Part shown: piece after piece, positions 17,787-27,735 of the stretch
Position numbering within the stretch: position 1 is the stretch's first letter
Layout: every line of letters begins with the position of its first letter
Source: Paraburkholderia sabiae
Lineage (GTDB): Bacteria; Pseudomonadota; Gammaproteobacteria; Burkholderiales; Burkholderiaceae
Direction of reading: 5' to 3'
Assembly (NCBI RefSeq): GCF_030412785.1
Contig: NZ_CP125298.1
Coordinates: 335,868-399,867, forward strand
DNA: 64,000 nt
Translations under genes and position numbers: made by a program
Notes under the pieces: model-generated
Databases searched by the model: none
The model's input: only the letters and a program-made list of their open reading frames with translations
What the model was told of the DNA's origin: nothing

Positions 17787-19331
17787 AGTATGACTTCCTG
17801 CGAGACAGAGGCTGGCCTGCCGCAACGAAATCAAACGCGGGTTAGCATTGCTGTCAGAGCCGCACGGTGCGGACGTGCCGCACCCGGCGATTTCCGACGC
17901 CGAGGCCAGCATGGAACACGATAGCACTCTTTACGTGGGTCTCGATGTCCATAAGGACTCGATCACGGTCGCGTATGCCATCGGAGCGGGCGAGGTTGAA
18001 TTGCTCGGCAAGATCGGTACTACGCAGGCCGACATTGAGCGTTTGTGCAAGCGACTGCAATCCAAGGCGCGCCACATACGCGTCGTCTATGAGGCAGGCC
18101 CCTGTGGATACGGGCTTTACCGGCAGCTCATCCAGAAGGGATTCGAGTGCATGGTGTGTGCACCGTCGCTGATTCCCCGCAAGCCAGGGGAGCACATCAA
18201 GACTGACAGACGCGATGCCGTCAAGCTCGTCCGATCGCTGCGTGCCGGCGACCTGTCGGCCGTCTACGTCCCCAGCGTCGACGATGAAGCATTCCGGGAT
18301 CTGGCCCGCGCATGGGTGATTGCCAAAGACGACCTGAAGCGGGCACGGCAACGGGTAAAAGCCTTTCTGCTCTCGCACAGCGTGCGTTACCCCCGTTCTG
18401 CCGACTGGGGGCCAGCGCACCGGCGCTGGCTGGGCGCATATAGCTTCGACAGTGCATGGCAGCAGTTCGCGTTTGAAGAGCTGCGTCGCGCGATTGAGGA
18501 CCGGCTCGCACAATGTGACCGGCTGGAATCCGCGCTGCGTGAAGCGGTCACCAACTGGCGCTTCTATCCGGCCGTACTGGGCCTGCAGGCAATGCGCGGT
18601 GTCCAGTTCACCACGGCAGTGGGCATGCTCGCTGAGCTGGGAGATCTCTCGCGCTTCGTGCACCCACGCCAGTTGATGGCGTGGCTGGGCGTCACGCCAT
18701 CTGAGCACTCATCGGGTGGCAAGCGCCGTCAGGGCAGCATCACGAAAAGCGGCAACAGTTATGCAAGAAAGCTGCTGGTAGAAGCCGCATGGAGCTACCG
18801 GCACCCTGCACGCGTGAGTCCCGATATCCAGCGTCGCCACGAAGGCCTGCCCAAACCGATTGTGGATCGAGCCTGGGACGCACAGGTACGCTTGTGCCGA
18901 CGCTATCGCAAACTCGTCGCGCGCGGCAAGCAGAAGAATATCGCCGTAGTCGCAGTTGCCCGTGAACTCAGCGGATTCATCTGGGACATCTGCCGGCTCT
19001 CCTTGTCGCTGGCCATACCGCGCCAGACACAGATGCCATGATCTACAGCAATGCTACGCGACCGCATCCAACGTAACGACATGCGAAGGAGTTTCCTGAA
19101 GGCGACGTAGCCCGGCACACGAGTAACCCGCGACCAGGGTAGGCAACGGATCTTCATCCGACTTGCGGTGGTAGGTAGCGGAAGGCTCATTGGGCGGATA
19201 TCTGTAATGCGGTAGCCAACAACCCGCGGATATCAGCTTGATCCACCGTCGAGATTTACTGCTACGTCGCCCTCAGGAAATTCAATATCAAAAACACAAA
19301 ACCGATCCAATTGACATGGGAAGTCATATCA
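17787..19331. mobile_element. IS110-c in the IS5-b leader
   Basis: TATGACTTCC on the left and GGGAAGTCATA on the right form a short inverted repeat. The flanking bases rejoin to give the uninterrupted leader seen at 59555-59575. The 3' noncoding region (19042-19331, 290 bp) is long, as in IS1111-like elements, and is a candidate guide-RNA locus. Confidence 0.65.
17911..19041 (+). CDS. IS110-c transposase
   Basis: 376 residues from the ATG that gives the standard N-terminus (STLYVGLDVHKDSITVAYAI). The DEDD residues lie in VGLDVHKD, VVYEAGPCGYGLYR and KTDRRDAVKLVR. The Transposase_20 domain has LQAMRGVQFTTAVGMLAELG and LGVTPSEHSSGGKRRQG. The frame is intact. It is a different lineage from IS110-a, -b, -d and -g. 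Confidence 0.87.
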   Translation: MEHDSTLYVGLDVHKDSITVAYAIGAGEVELLGKIGTTQADIERLCKRLQSKARHIRVVYEAGPCGYGLYRQLIQKGFECMVCAPSLIPRKPGEHIKTDRRDAVKLVRSLRAGDLSAVYVPSVDDEAFRDLARAWVIAKDDLKRARQRVKAFLLSHSVRYPRSADWGPAHRRWLGAYSFDSAWQQFAFEELRRAIEDRLAQCDRLESALREAVTNWRFYPAVLGLQAMRGVQFTTAVGMLAELGDLSRFVHPRQLMAWLGVTPSEHSSGGKRRQGSITKSGNSYARKLLVEAAWSYRHPARVSPDIQRRHEGLPKPIVDRAWDAQVRLCRRYRKLVARGKQKNIAVVAVARELSGFIWDICRLSLSLAIPRQTQMP

Positions 19332-19341
19332 CCCTGGCGGA

Positions 19342-20148
19342 ATGAAAAAACGCAGGCCCTACCCAACGGATGTATCGGATGAAGAGTGGTACTTCGCCGC
19401 TCCGTACCTGACCTTGATGAACAAGGACGCACCGCAGCGCCGCTACGAACTGCGCGAGATGTTCAACGCGCTGCGCTGGATCGTACGTGCGGGAGCCCCA
19501 TGGCGTTTGTTGCCCAATGATTTTCCGCCGTGGGAACTGGTCTACCAGCAGACGCAACGCTGGATTCAGGCGGGCTGCTTCGAGGCCATGGTGAGCGATT
19601 TGCGGTCGATCATCCGGGTCGCCCAGGACCGCCGTGGTCAACCCAGCGCGGTCATCCTCGATGGCCGTACGCTGCAGTCGACGTGCGAAAGGGGTGCACG
19701 TGCAGGCTACGACGGGTACAAACGCAAGAAAGGCAGCAAGGTACATATGGCGGTGGACACGTTGGGACAACTTCTCGCGGTGCATGTGACGCCGGCCAAC
19801 GAGCAGGAGCGCGCGCAGGTTGGAGAACTGGCGCGTCAGGTTCAGCAGGCAACAGGCCAGACGGTCAAGGTGGCGTTCGCGGATCAGGGATATACCGGCG
19901 AAGAGCCCGCGCAGGCGGCGCTTGACGAAGGGGTTGAACTTCAGGTCATCAAGTTGCCAGAGGCGAAAAAGGGCTTTGTGCTGTTGCCGCGCCGCTGGGT
20001 GGTCGAGCGCAGCTTCGGCTGGCTCAACCGCTTCCGCCGACTGGCAAGAGACTACGAGCGATTACCCGAAACTCTGGCCGGCTTGCACTTCGTCGTATTC
20101 TCCGCGCTTATGCTTGTCCACTTTGCAACCTTCAGCAGAAGTGCCTAA
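19342..20148 (+). CDS. IS5-b transposase
   Basis: 268 residues: DUF4096-like N-terminus (YPTDVSDEEWYFAAPYLTLM), then DDE residues in AVILDGRTLQSTCERG, FADQGYTGEEPAQAA and VVERSFGWLNRFRRLARDYE. The single frame is complete. It differs from the copy at 59574-60380 by only a few residues. Confidence 0.9.
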   Translation: MKKRRPYPTDVSDEEWYFAAPYLTLMNKDAPQRRYELREMFNALRWIVRAGAPWRLLPNDFPPWELVYQQTQRWIQAGCFEAMVSDLRSIIRVAQDRRGQPSAVILDGRTLQSTCERGARAGYDGYKRKKGSKVHMAVDTLGQLLAVHVTPANEQERAQVGELARQVQQATGQTVKVAFADQGYTGEEPAQAALDEGVELQVIKLPEAKKGFVLLPRRWVVERSFGWLNRFRRLARDYERLPETLAGLHFVVFSALMLVHFATFSRSA

Positions 20149-20158
20149 CACCCTCTAA

Positions 20159-20245
20159 GCGCCTCATGGCGATCCCCGGTGTCGGACCGCTTAGCGCGAG
20201 CGCAGCCGCTGCATTCCTAGGGCTGGTGCCGCGACAGAGCGGCAC
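20159..20245 (+). pseudogene. IS110-type transposase scrap
   Basis: RLMAIPGVGPLSASAAAAFL then GLVPRQSGTGG is a core piece of the Transposase_20 domain. It is truncated on the left by IS5-b and on the right by a GC-rich tandem repeat. Confidence 0.6.
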
Positions 20246-20284
20246 TGGCGGGCGGTGGCGGGCGGTGGCGGGCGGTGGCGGGCG
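20246..20284. repeat. Tandem 10-bp repeat
   Basis: GGCGGGCGGT is repeated nearly four times. It begins within the GTGG codons of the IS110 scrap and ends at the group II intron fragment, so it may have arisen by slippage at a fusion point. Confidence 0.8.
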
Positions 20285-20623
20285 CACTATACGCCAAAAC
20301 TGAAGAAGCGCACGGCGTTATTGCGCAAGCTCAAGGAGGGGTTTCGGCGATACCAGTCGCAGCCGGTAGATCGGGTGGTAGAACTGATCAATCCGGTGTT
20401 ACGCGGTTGGGTGAATTACTTCGCTGTTGGACATTCCAGCGAGTGCTTCAGCTTCATCAAAGACTGGGTAGAAAAGAAGATCCGGCGCCACATGGGGCGC
20501 TCCCAGAATCGACGGGGCTTCGGCTGGAAGCGGTGGAGTAGGCGCTGGTTGTACGAGGAACTGAAGCTCTTCAACGGCTATCGTGTTCGTCGTGCTGCCG
20601 CACCGAAAGCGCGCCCAGCATGA
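20285..20623 (+). pseudogene. Group II intron maturase, C-terminal fragment
   Basis: It reads TALLRKLKEGFRRYQSQPVD, VVELINPVLRGWVNYFAVGH and FIKDWVEKKIRRHMGRSQNR. This is the maturase (domain X) region of a group II intron reverse transcriptase, which binds intron RNA for splicing. The reverse-transcriptase domain is absent and I find no intron domain V sequence downstream. It is a relic. Confidence 0.75.
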
Positions 20624-20770
20624 TAGGTCCCATAAATCTTGACATGAAGCAAACAGGAGAGCGTAGTGCCGGAAATCGGCCCGCTGCGTTCGACGTGGCG
20701 GGAGCTGGAAACGTGACCATGGTTGCCGGATTGCGGGCCATCGCGAAAGCGGTGGAATCACCACCGGCGC

Positions 20771-21213
20771 CTACCGGTGCGTGCGACAGTTCTCGACCCT
20801 ACCTTCGGGGCCCACGAGCTGCTCGATGCGCTGCTTGTCCTCTTTGGACTGGTGACGCTGCTCGCGCGCCTGCTCGGCAGCATTCGCGTTGGCGGCCTGG
20901 CAGGCAGCCCGCCACGCCGCGATCTGCTCGGGGTATAGACCTTTGCGACGACAATACTCGGCCAGCTCCGCTGCGTTGAGCGGGGCGGCTTCCGGCACTA
21001 CGGCAAACTTGTCTTCCGAAGACCATCCTTCGGGGTTCTTCCCGTCGAGGCACTGCCAGCCCTTGTCCTTTCGCCTGTCGGCGCCACGTGTACAACGTCT
21101 GTTCGGTAATCCCCGTTTCTCGTGCTAGCGCCGACACCGGCGCATTCTCCGGCGGCATCATGCGACGCACGAGGGCTTCTTTTCTTTCTTATGGGTAGGC
21201 TTTCATTCATCCC
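20771..21213 (-). pseudogene. IS3-like orfA, frameshifted
   Basis: Two frames combine to a helix-turn-helix protein. The first is RRMMPPENAPVSALARETGI, TEQTLYTWRRQAKGQG. The second is AAPLNAAELAEYCRRKGLYP, EQIAAWRAACQAANAN and KEDKQRIEQL. This is the long-OrfA type of IS3 transposase subunit, distantly like that at 49092-49571. The frameshift is near 21020. No matching orfB is nearby. Confidence 0.6.
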
Positions 21214-21237
21214 GATTCTACCGCCCCCGGACCATGT

Positions 21238-21507
21238 CTAAGAATCAAACAACATGACATCTATTCTGACGCCGGGGGCATCCGCCGTCACGGCCAGCGG
21301 ACTCGTTGTGGAAGGTGTCTCGCCCGCAAACTTCTTGCGCCACAACCGGAAAGTGCTGACGGCATGGCCTTGCTCGCGACAGAAGCGCCGAGTACCAACG
21401 CCGCTCGCCTTCCATGTCACGACCATCTCCCGCCAGAACGCCTCGCCCTGGCGGGGGCGCCGTGAGCCCGTTCGCGCAGCATCTCGGTCGATCGCATCGC
21501 CGTCCAT
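21238..21507 (-). CDS. IS66-type TnpA-like accessory protein
   Basis: About 90 residues: GEAFWREMVVTWKASGVGTR, RFCREQGHAVSTFRLWRKKF is the helix-turn-helix signature of the first small gene of IS66 elements. IS66 normally also has tnpB and the large DDE tnpC, and neither is present, so this is a stranded remnant. An in-frame extension to 21546 is possible. Confidence 0.65.
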   Translation of the reverse strand: MDGDAIDRDAARTGSRRPRQGEAFWREMVVTWKASGVGTRRFCREQGHAVSTFRLWRKKFAGETPSTTSPLAVTADAPGVRIDVMLFDS

Positions 21508-21639
21508 TGCATCACTCCAATCACTACGATGGCGGAACTTTCGCATCGGGAACCCCGAGACTCAAGACGGGTTGCGCTGACGGATACGGATATGCCATGT
21601 GGCCTCTCGACGAAATCGTCGAGCGTGCCACGGTTGACC

Positions 21640-21780
21640 CGCGTCGCTACATCAGAGCGTTACTGTCCAGCTTCGTGTGAAATCGCTGTCTGTCCAGCTT
21701 GCTGCCAAATCAGTGTCCGGCTTGGTGCGAAATACGCAGCGTGACCAGCGGCACTGACCTGCCCCCTACAAAGAGCGCCA
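21640..21780. other. Noncoding stretch with repeated TGTCC motifs
   Basis: CTGTCCAGCTTCGTGTGAAATCGC, CTGTCCAGCTTG-CTGCCAAATC and GTGTCCGGCTTGGTGCGAAAT follow each other at about 30-bp spacing. A related inverted pair lies at about 63470-63515. They look like transposase-binding repeats at an element end, but the element cannot be named. Confidence 0.4.
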
Positions 21781-21795
21781 GTCAGAAGCTAGTAA

Positions 21796-22854
21796 AATGA
21801 ACCCTCTCGGAATGCGCCACAGATATCTACGGACGAGCGTCAGCAACTGGGGCTCATTGCGCTCTGCTTCCTGTTGCTGTTTGCTCCTATAGATCCGAGC
21901 ACAGCGTCGGCCAAATCCGATCAAACCCCAAAAAAAACGTCCCATTCAGGGATGACTTGTCTATGCAGCTCGAATTGCCAAAATACAGCTTCCTTTGAAA
22001 ATGAAATTTTCAAAGGATCACGTTATTATCAATCACAAAAATTGAAAGGGCAGCCGAATATGGCCAACTGAGCCATGGAAGAGGTCGGTGTTATTATCTG
22101 GCACCGAAAGGCCAACAACGCATTACACGGAGGTATAAAATATTACGAAATCCCCGAACGCAATGACGTCAAGCATCCCATCCGTTTTGTATAAAGGCAT
22201 GACATTCGCGTAACAGATCCAGAGGCAATATCAAACAAACTCCTAATGGCAGAGGTACCGCCATATCAACGCCCTGTCTGGCAAGCCCGAACGCATCGGA
22301 CAGGCTTGATATCTTCCCATATCCGGCAGGAGGTGAAGGATTACAACGACGACTATCTGAAGACACTAGAACGGCTACAGAAATTTTGGGTCACAAGGGT
22401 GCGCGATGCAGGCTGCGACTTCGATGAAGACGTATTAGAAGAGTTCGAAGACAACCCGTGCATTAACAGTCCACTGTCTGCCGGCCAACTAGAATGCATT
22501 CAAATGGATGGAGATTCCGCAGAACTGGCATACATCTATCTGCCGAAATCTCGCGCAGATGCCTGTGCGGTTAATGGTGGCCTTACCAGTGTTCCAGACT
22601 GGATGTGTTTTTGGCGAGACGGCATGAAGAAGTTTGTGGCGCTGGATATTGCGCCAACTGACGCCAGGTCCACCAAGAACAAGATAGTAGCTGAATACCA
22701 CCGCATGGGATGCTCTGAGGTCGACGCAGATGATATCGAACACGTCCTGACTATTCCGGTGACCGATTACATGGGTGAAGACGGTTGTGTTTACTATCGC
22801 TCGCGCCCTTTAACATTTGACATCATCGCGAACACGCCCGTGATACCTGATTAA
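21796..22854 (+). pseudogene. Unknown secreted protein gene with two in-frame stops
   Basis: One frame runs 1059 bp and is broken only by TGA (22069) and TAA (22192). It begins (no ATG; TTG or CTG possible) with a signal-peptide-like segment, LGLIALCFLLLFAPIDPSTA. Then come SRYYQSQKLKGQPN, EEVGVIIWHRKANNALHGGI and AEVPPYQRPVWQ. The largest open part (22246-22854, 202 residues) is acidic, with VKDYNDDYLKTLERLQKFW, DFDEDVLEEFEDNP and VLTIPVTDYMGEDGCVYYRS. GC content is visibly lower than around it. I do not recognise the family. It is probably a decayed exported or lipoprotein-type gene, but expression of the last part alone from the ATG at 22246 cannot be excluded. Confidence 0.5.
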
Positions 22855-22882
22855 GGGGGCAGAGAAAGCGCCCTTACAGTTG

Positions 22883-23068
22883 ATGCTGGGCTTGGCATGG
22901 ATTGAGATTGTCTTCCCCCTTTCTTACGTTGTTTTTTATGTCTTTGTGTTTGTCCGCACCTATATGAGTGCTTTACTACTTCAAGAAATAAGCCTAAGCC
23001 CCGTCGCGACAGCGGTCGGCCCAGTTGTATCCTATATGTTACAAATCAATAATATTATGGTCTTATGA
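22883..23068 (+). CDS. Small hydrophobic membrane protein, hypothetical
   Basis: 61 residues with two probable membrane spans: IEIVFPLSYVVFYVFVFV, and ATAVGPVVSYMLQ followed by a hydrophobic end. It starts 28 bp after the stop of the unknown secreted-protein gene, with an AAGGGGG about 25 bp before the ATG (weak spacing). Its low GC content matches that gene, so the two may have arrived together. It could be a truncated transporter or a partner membrane protein. Function unknown. Confidence 0.35.
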   Translation: MLGLAWIEIVFPLSYVVFYVFVFVRTYMSALLLQEISLSPVATAVGPVVSYMLQINNIMVL

Positions 23069-23395
23069 ATATCCTGGTCCGTTATTGTCATAATAAATCT
23101 ATGCAATTCGTTGCCAATCCAATAACGCAATCATGGTAGTTATAATGCGATTGCATTTTATAAAACGTAGGGCGATCGCATTTTAGTTTGCAGAAGAGGT
23201 TTTTTTGATAATTTTGACTGAAGTGGCTGAAGCCACGGGTGACACTGAACGATCATTGAGTAATGTAGTGAACACCGGCTCTGCCGCGTCTCAAGATCGC
23301 TTTCCAGTTTTCCTACGAACGCACCATAACGCTCCCCCTTCGGCAGCCAAGGGCTTTTAGGAAAGTCCCATTAGTCCAACGCCTGGACCGAGACC
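23069..23395. other. AT-rich intergenic region
   Basis: No convincing gene. It contains near-repeats of GCGATTGCATTTTATAAAA and GCGATCGCATTTTAGTTT around 23145-23190, and a T-run at 23202. It marks the end of the AT-rich patch before more IS scraps. Confidence 0.4.
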
Positions 23396-23485
23396 TACCG
23401 CGACCAGTACAGTGTCAGTCGCCTGTGCCGAATGCTTGATGTATCACCCAGCGGCTATTGCCAGTGGCGTCACCGTGGATCAAGC
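23396..23485 (+). pseudogene. IS3 orfB N-terminal scrap
   Basis: YRDQYSVSRLCRMLDVSPSG then YCQWRHRGS is the HTH_21 start of an IS3 OrfB. It ends abruptly, with no catalytic domain following. Confidence 0.55.
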
Positions 23486-23511
23486 AGACGGCTTTGTCCG
23501 GATGGGGGTTG

Positions 23512-23760
23512 CTAAAATGCTGTGTCGTATTGCTGGAGGTACCGGACGAATGGGCGAAGCACTTCGACTCGTTTCGCTGCAGTGATAGGACGGTCTAGGG
23601 CATCGCTTGCCCAGCGCAGCACGAGATCCAGCGTGACCGGACCCCGATGACCGCAACCTTCGGCAAAGCTGGAAAACGCGAGCAACTGGGTTCGTTGAGA
23701 TCGCAACTCGAATCCCAGTTGTAGCTTGATACGTAGATAGTCATGAACGCCGCTGGTCAA
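23512..23760 (-). pseudogene. Tyrosine recombinase N-terminal fragment (RIT-6 remnant)
   Basis: VHDYLRIKLQLGFELRSQRT, QLLAFSSFAEGCGHRGPVTL and RVEVLRPFVRYLQQYD are the core-binding domain of a second-gene-type recombinase. A start ATG overlaps the preceding recombinase stop near 23775, but the frame breaks after six codons. No catalytic domain remains. Confidence 0.6.
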
Positions 23761-23774
23761 AGAGCTGAGTGGCT

Positions 23775-24150
23775 CATGATATGCGGTCCGGCCAGGGCGC
23801 CGCGATTGCTATCAGTTTCTCGAAATCAATCTTCGAATAGAGGACGGTGGTATCGAGGCTGCGATGACGTAAAACGTCCGCGATATCCTTCAAAGATGCT
23901 CCGTTGCTGAGCATGCGGCTGGCGACCGAATGGCGCAGCAAGTGCGTTCCCGTTGCCGTACTTGGCCATCCGCATGGGCGTAGGCCCGTCTAGCCACACT
24001 GCATACGACAGCTGAGGTGACCGGGCGATCGAACGGAGCACGATGTCGCACGAAAAGCGCCCCGCTGGCAGTTTTACCTCGACCATAGCGCACGTAGTTG
24101 GCCAGCGCGCGCTCGGTTTGCACGGGTAGCGGCAGGAAATCAACCCGTGT
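23775..24150 (-). pseudogene. Tyrosine recombinase C-terminal fragment (RIT-6 remnant), frameshifted
   Basis: TERALANYVRYGRGKTASGA and LFVRHRAPFDRP lead, across a frameshift near 23965, into THLLRHSVASRMLSNGASLK then DIADVLRHRSLDTTVLYSKI. This is the HxxR, His and Tyr end of a recombinase resembling the first gene of RIT-5. It and the next fragment form a truncated RIT cassette read leftward. Confidence 0.65.
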
Positions 24151-24153
24151 GAA

Positions 24154-24253
24154 CTTTCGCCGTTAAGGAGCCAAACCGTTTTCGGCATAAAGGCGCCAGG
24201 GACTTTTCGGCGTTTAGGCGCCAGTAGATTTTCGCCGTAAAGGCGCCACTGGC
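24154..24253. repeat. Four direct repeats at exact 25-bp period
   Basis: Units start at 24154, 24179, 24204 and 24229, each resembling TTTTCGSCGTAAAGGCGCCA followed by five variable bases. The regular spacing suggests helically phased protein-binding sites: transposase-binding repeats of an IS21-like end, or iterons. No initiator gene is nearby, so an element end is the safer reading. Confidence 0.6.
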
Positions 24254-24400
24254 GTCTGAGTCGGGCACTCGAACTTCGCCATCCGCTACCCTCCCGGCAC
24301 GCATTTGCTTCAGGCGGGTGGCTTGATGTCAACGCCGATTGAATTCTGACCCGCCTTTCGGCGATTCGTCGAAGTAAATCTGACCCACCCGGGCCCTGTG

Positions 24401-25316
<916 letters not shown>

Positions 25317-25317
<1 letters not shown>

Positions 25318-27374
25318 TGAGCAAGATCGGCGCTGAACACCTTTCCCGTCGTGCATACGTGTACGTCCGTCAGTCAACGCTGGATCAGGTCCACCACAAT
25401 CGCGAGAGCCAGTTACGCCAATACGGGCTTGCCGATCGCGCACGCGGACTTGGCTGGCCAGATGCGACGGTTATCGATGACGACCTGGGTCGCTCCGGCT
25501 CTGGCAATCATCGTCCTGGATTCGAGCGCCTGTTGGTGGCACTGTGCAGCGGCGAAGTGGGTGCCGTATTCTGCATCGAAGCGTCACGTCTCGCGCGCAA
25601 TGGTCGTGACTGGCACACGCTTCTGGAATTCTGTCGTCTTGTAGGATGCCTGCTGATTGACGAAGATGGAATTTACGATCCGAGACAGCCTAACGATCGC
25701 CTTCTATTAGGCATGAAGGGCACGCTTTCCGAGATGGAGCTTTCGACGTTTCGCCAACGCTCACAGGCGGCTCTTGATCAGAAAGCCAAACGCGGTGAAC
25801 TGTTCACGTCGGTGCCAATCGGTTATGTGCGTGCACAAGGAAACCGTATCGAGATGGATCCTGACGCCCGCGTCCGGGAAGCGCTCGATCTGGCGTTCCG
25901 GAAGTTTCGCGAGTTTGGTAGCGTCAGGCAGGTGCTTCTATGGATTCGACAGGAATGCATTGAGCTGCCCGCGGTGAACTACGGCCCGGACGGGCGCCAC
26001 ATTGTATGGAAGCTTCCCGTCTATAACACCCTTCTGCACATCCTGACGAATCCGACGTATGGCGGCGCATACGCGTTTGGCAAGACCCGGACTATTGCTC
26101 GCATTGTGAACGGACGCAAGCGAGTGTTTGCGGGCAACCCCCTCCAGCGCGAGGAATGGCAGGCCTTGATCATCGAGCACCACGCGGGCTACATTAGCTG
26201 GGACGAGTATGAGGCGAATCGCAAATTGATTACCCATAACGCGAACATGAAGGGCAACATGGTCCGCGGCGCTGTCAAGCGCGGGAGCTCGCTTCTGGCG
26301 GGACTGCTTCGTTGCGGTCACTGCGGGCGCAAGCTGCACGTTGCGTATTCCGGCACCAAAGGCACCGTCGCGCGGTACAACTGTCAGGGCAGCATGATCA
26401 ACCATGGTGGCCCGCGCTGCATTTCGTTTGGTGCGGTTCGTGTTGATCAACGCGTTACTGAAGAAGTTTTGCGCCAGCTTCAACCGTTAGGTATTCGTGC
26501 ATCACTCGAGGCCATCGAGCGTGCGCGAACAGAGCAGGACGAACGCGTGCGGCACAAGGAGCTGGCGCTTGAACAGGCACGATATGAAGCTGCGCGAGCA
26601 CGTCGGCAATACGATGCGATTGATCCTGAGAACCGGCTGGTTGCGGCGGAACTTGAGCGACGGTGGAATGAAACGCTGAAGACACAGGCACAAATACAGA
26701 CCGAGCTGGACCTCCTGCGCGAACAGTCATCGAGGGCGCTGAGTGTAGGCGCGCGCGATGAACTTCTGCGACTCGGTGAAGACCTGCCCCGGCTATGGCA
26801 TCACCCGGCCAGTTCGGTCGAGATCAAGAAACGCATTCTTAGGACGGTCGTCAAGGAGATCGTTGCCACAAAGCAGGACGACACGATTCGTGCACTCGTG
26901 CATTGGCAAGGAGGCGATCACACCGAGATCGTGTTCGAGAAGAGCCACACAGGTGAGCATCGCTGGGCCACCGATGTCGCAACGATAGACATTGTTCGCG
27001 CGTTGGCGAGAACGTTGGCAGATCAAGGCGTAGCGGCGGTCATCAATCGACTGGGCAAACGGACGGCGAAGGGCCACACCTGGACCGCTGCGCGAATCTG
27101 CACGCTGCGGAGGGACCATCGAATCCCTGCATATCGCGAAGGCGAACGGCAGGAGCGCCGCGAACTGACGGTTACAGAAGTAGCGACCCTGCTGGGTATC
27201 AGTGCGCCAACCGTCATCCGCCTGATTCGAGTCGGGAGGTTGCCGGCGTCACAGGCTTGTCTGGGCGCGCCATGGATCATCCAGCAGGTAGACGTCGACA
27301 ATTATCTGGCGCGACGGGCTGCGGACCATCCGCAATCAGATAACCCAGATCAATTATCCATTGATCTTCAATGA
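25317..27374 (+). CDS. Large serine recombinase with C-terminal helix-turn-helix
   Basis: 685 residues. The resolvase domain has the nucleophile Ser in YVYVRQSTLDQV, Arg in ESQLRQYGL, DDDLGRSGSG and EASRLARNGRDWHTLL. The Recombinase domain follows (ILTNPTYGGAYAFGKTRT). A zinc ribbon (LLRCGHCGRKLHV with a later Cys pair NCQGSMINHGGPRC) and a coiled-coil region (about 400-470) come next. The C-terminus adds an excisionase-type HTH (LTVTEVATLLGISAPTVIRL). It would integrate and excise the element at a GA core. The frame is intact and motifs are complete. Confidence 0.9.
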
Positions 27375-27408
27375 CATAGGGAGGTGAGCATTATGTCTCG
27401 TGCCCGGA

Positions 27409-27735
27409 CGGGCCGAGCAACACGACGTTCTCGGCCCGCTCGATGAACGCCAGGCTTCCCAGTTCCTGTATTTGTGCCCGTGGTGCACCGCTGGCGAAGC
27501 AGAAGTCATATTGCTCCAGGGTCTTGATGGCAGGCAGCGACGCGAGTTGCGTGAGTGTGTGGCGCTTACGCTCTTCACGTGCGCCCAGTTCCGCCTTTAG
27601 CAGTTGCTCAAGGAAGTCCGCCAGACTCGCATCGGTCGTGGCGGTATGCTGCGCGAGCGCCCCCCAGTCACTGGCGACGCGGTCGAGCTTCAACTGTTTG
27701 CACAGGCTGGCAATCCGTTCGTACTGGAGATTCAT
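27409..27735 (-). pseudogene. istB: IS21-b IstB ATPase, N-terminal part
   Basis: IASLCKQLKLDRVASDWGAL, FLEQLLKAELGAREERKRHT and ENVVLLGPSG end exactly in the Walker A glycines, where the serine-recombinase element begins. The start overlaps the istA stop by four bases. Confidence 0.88.

Larger units (their letters stand above)
17752..20157. mobile_element. IS5-b (IS1031-like), split by IS110-c
   Basis: The ends TAGAGGGTGTTA and TAACACCCTCTA are perfect inverted repeats. The leader AACTTTGAGCTAGGCCTGGTA is identical to that of the second copy at 59530, except that here IS110-c interrupts it. The two copies share a nearly identical transposase, so spread is recent. No clean target duplication is seen. 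Confidence 0.8.

Noticed and set aside
22069..22194. Stop-codon recoding (selenocysteine or read-through) in the unknown secreted-protein gene
   Set aside because: One stop is TGA but the other is TAA, no recoding signal is evident, and most neighbours are decayed. Pseudogene formation is simpler.
24154..24253. CRISPR array
   Set aside because: Spacers are only about 5 bp, there are four degenerate repeats, and no cas gene is present.
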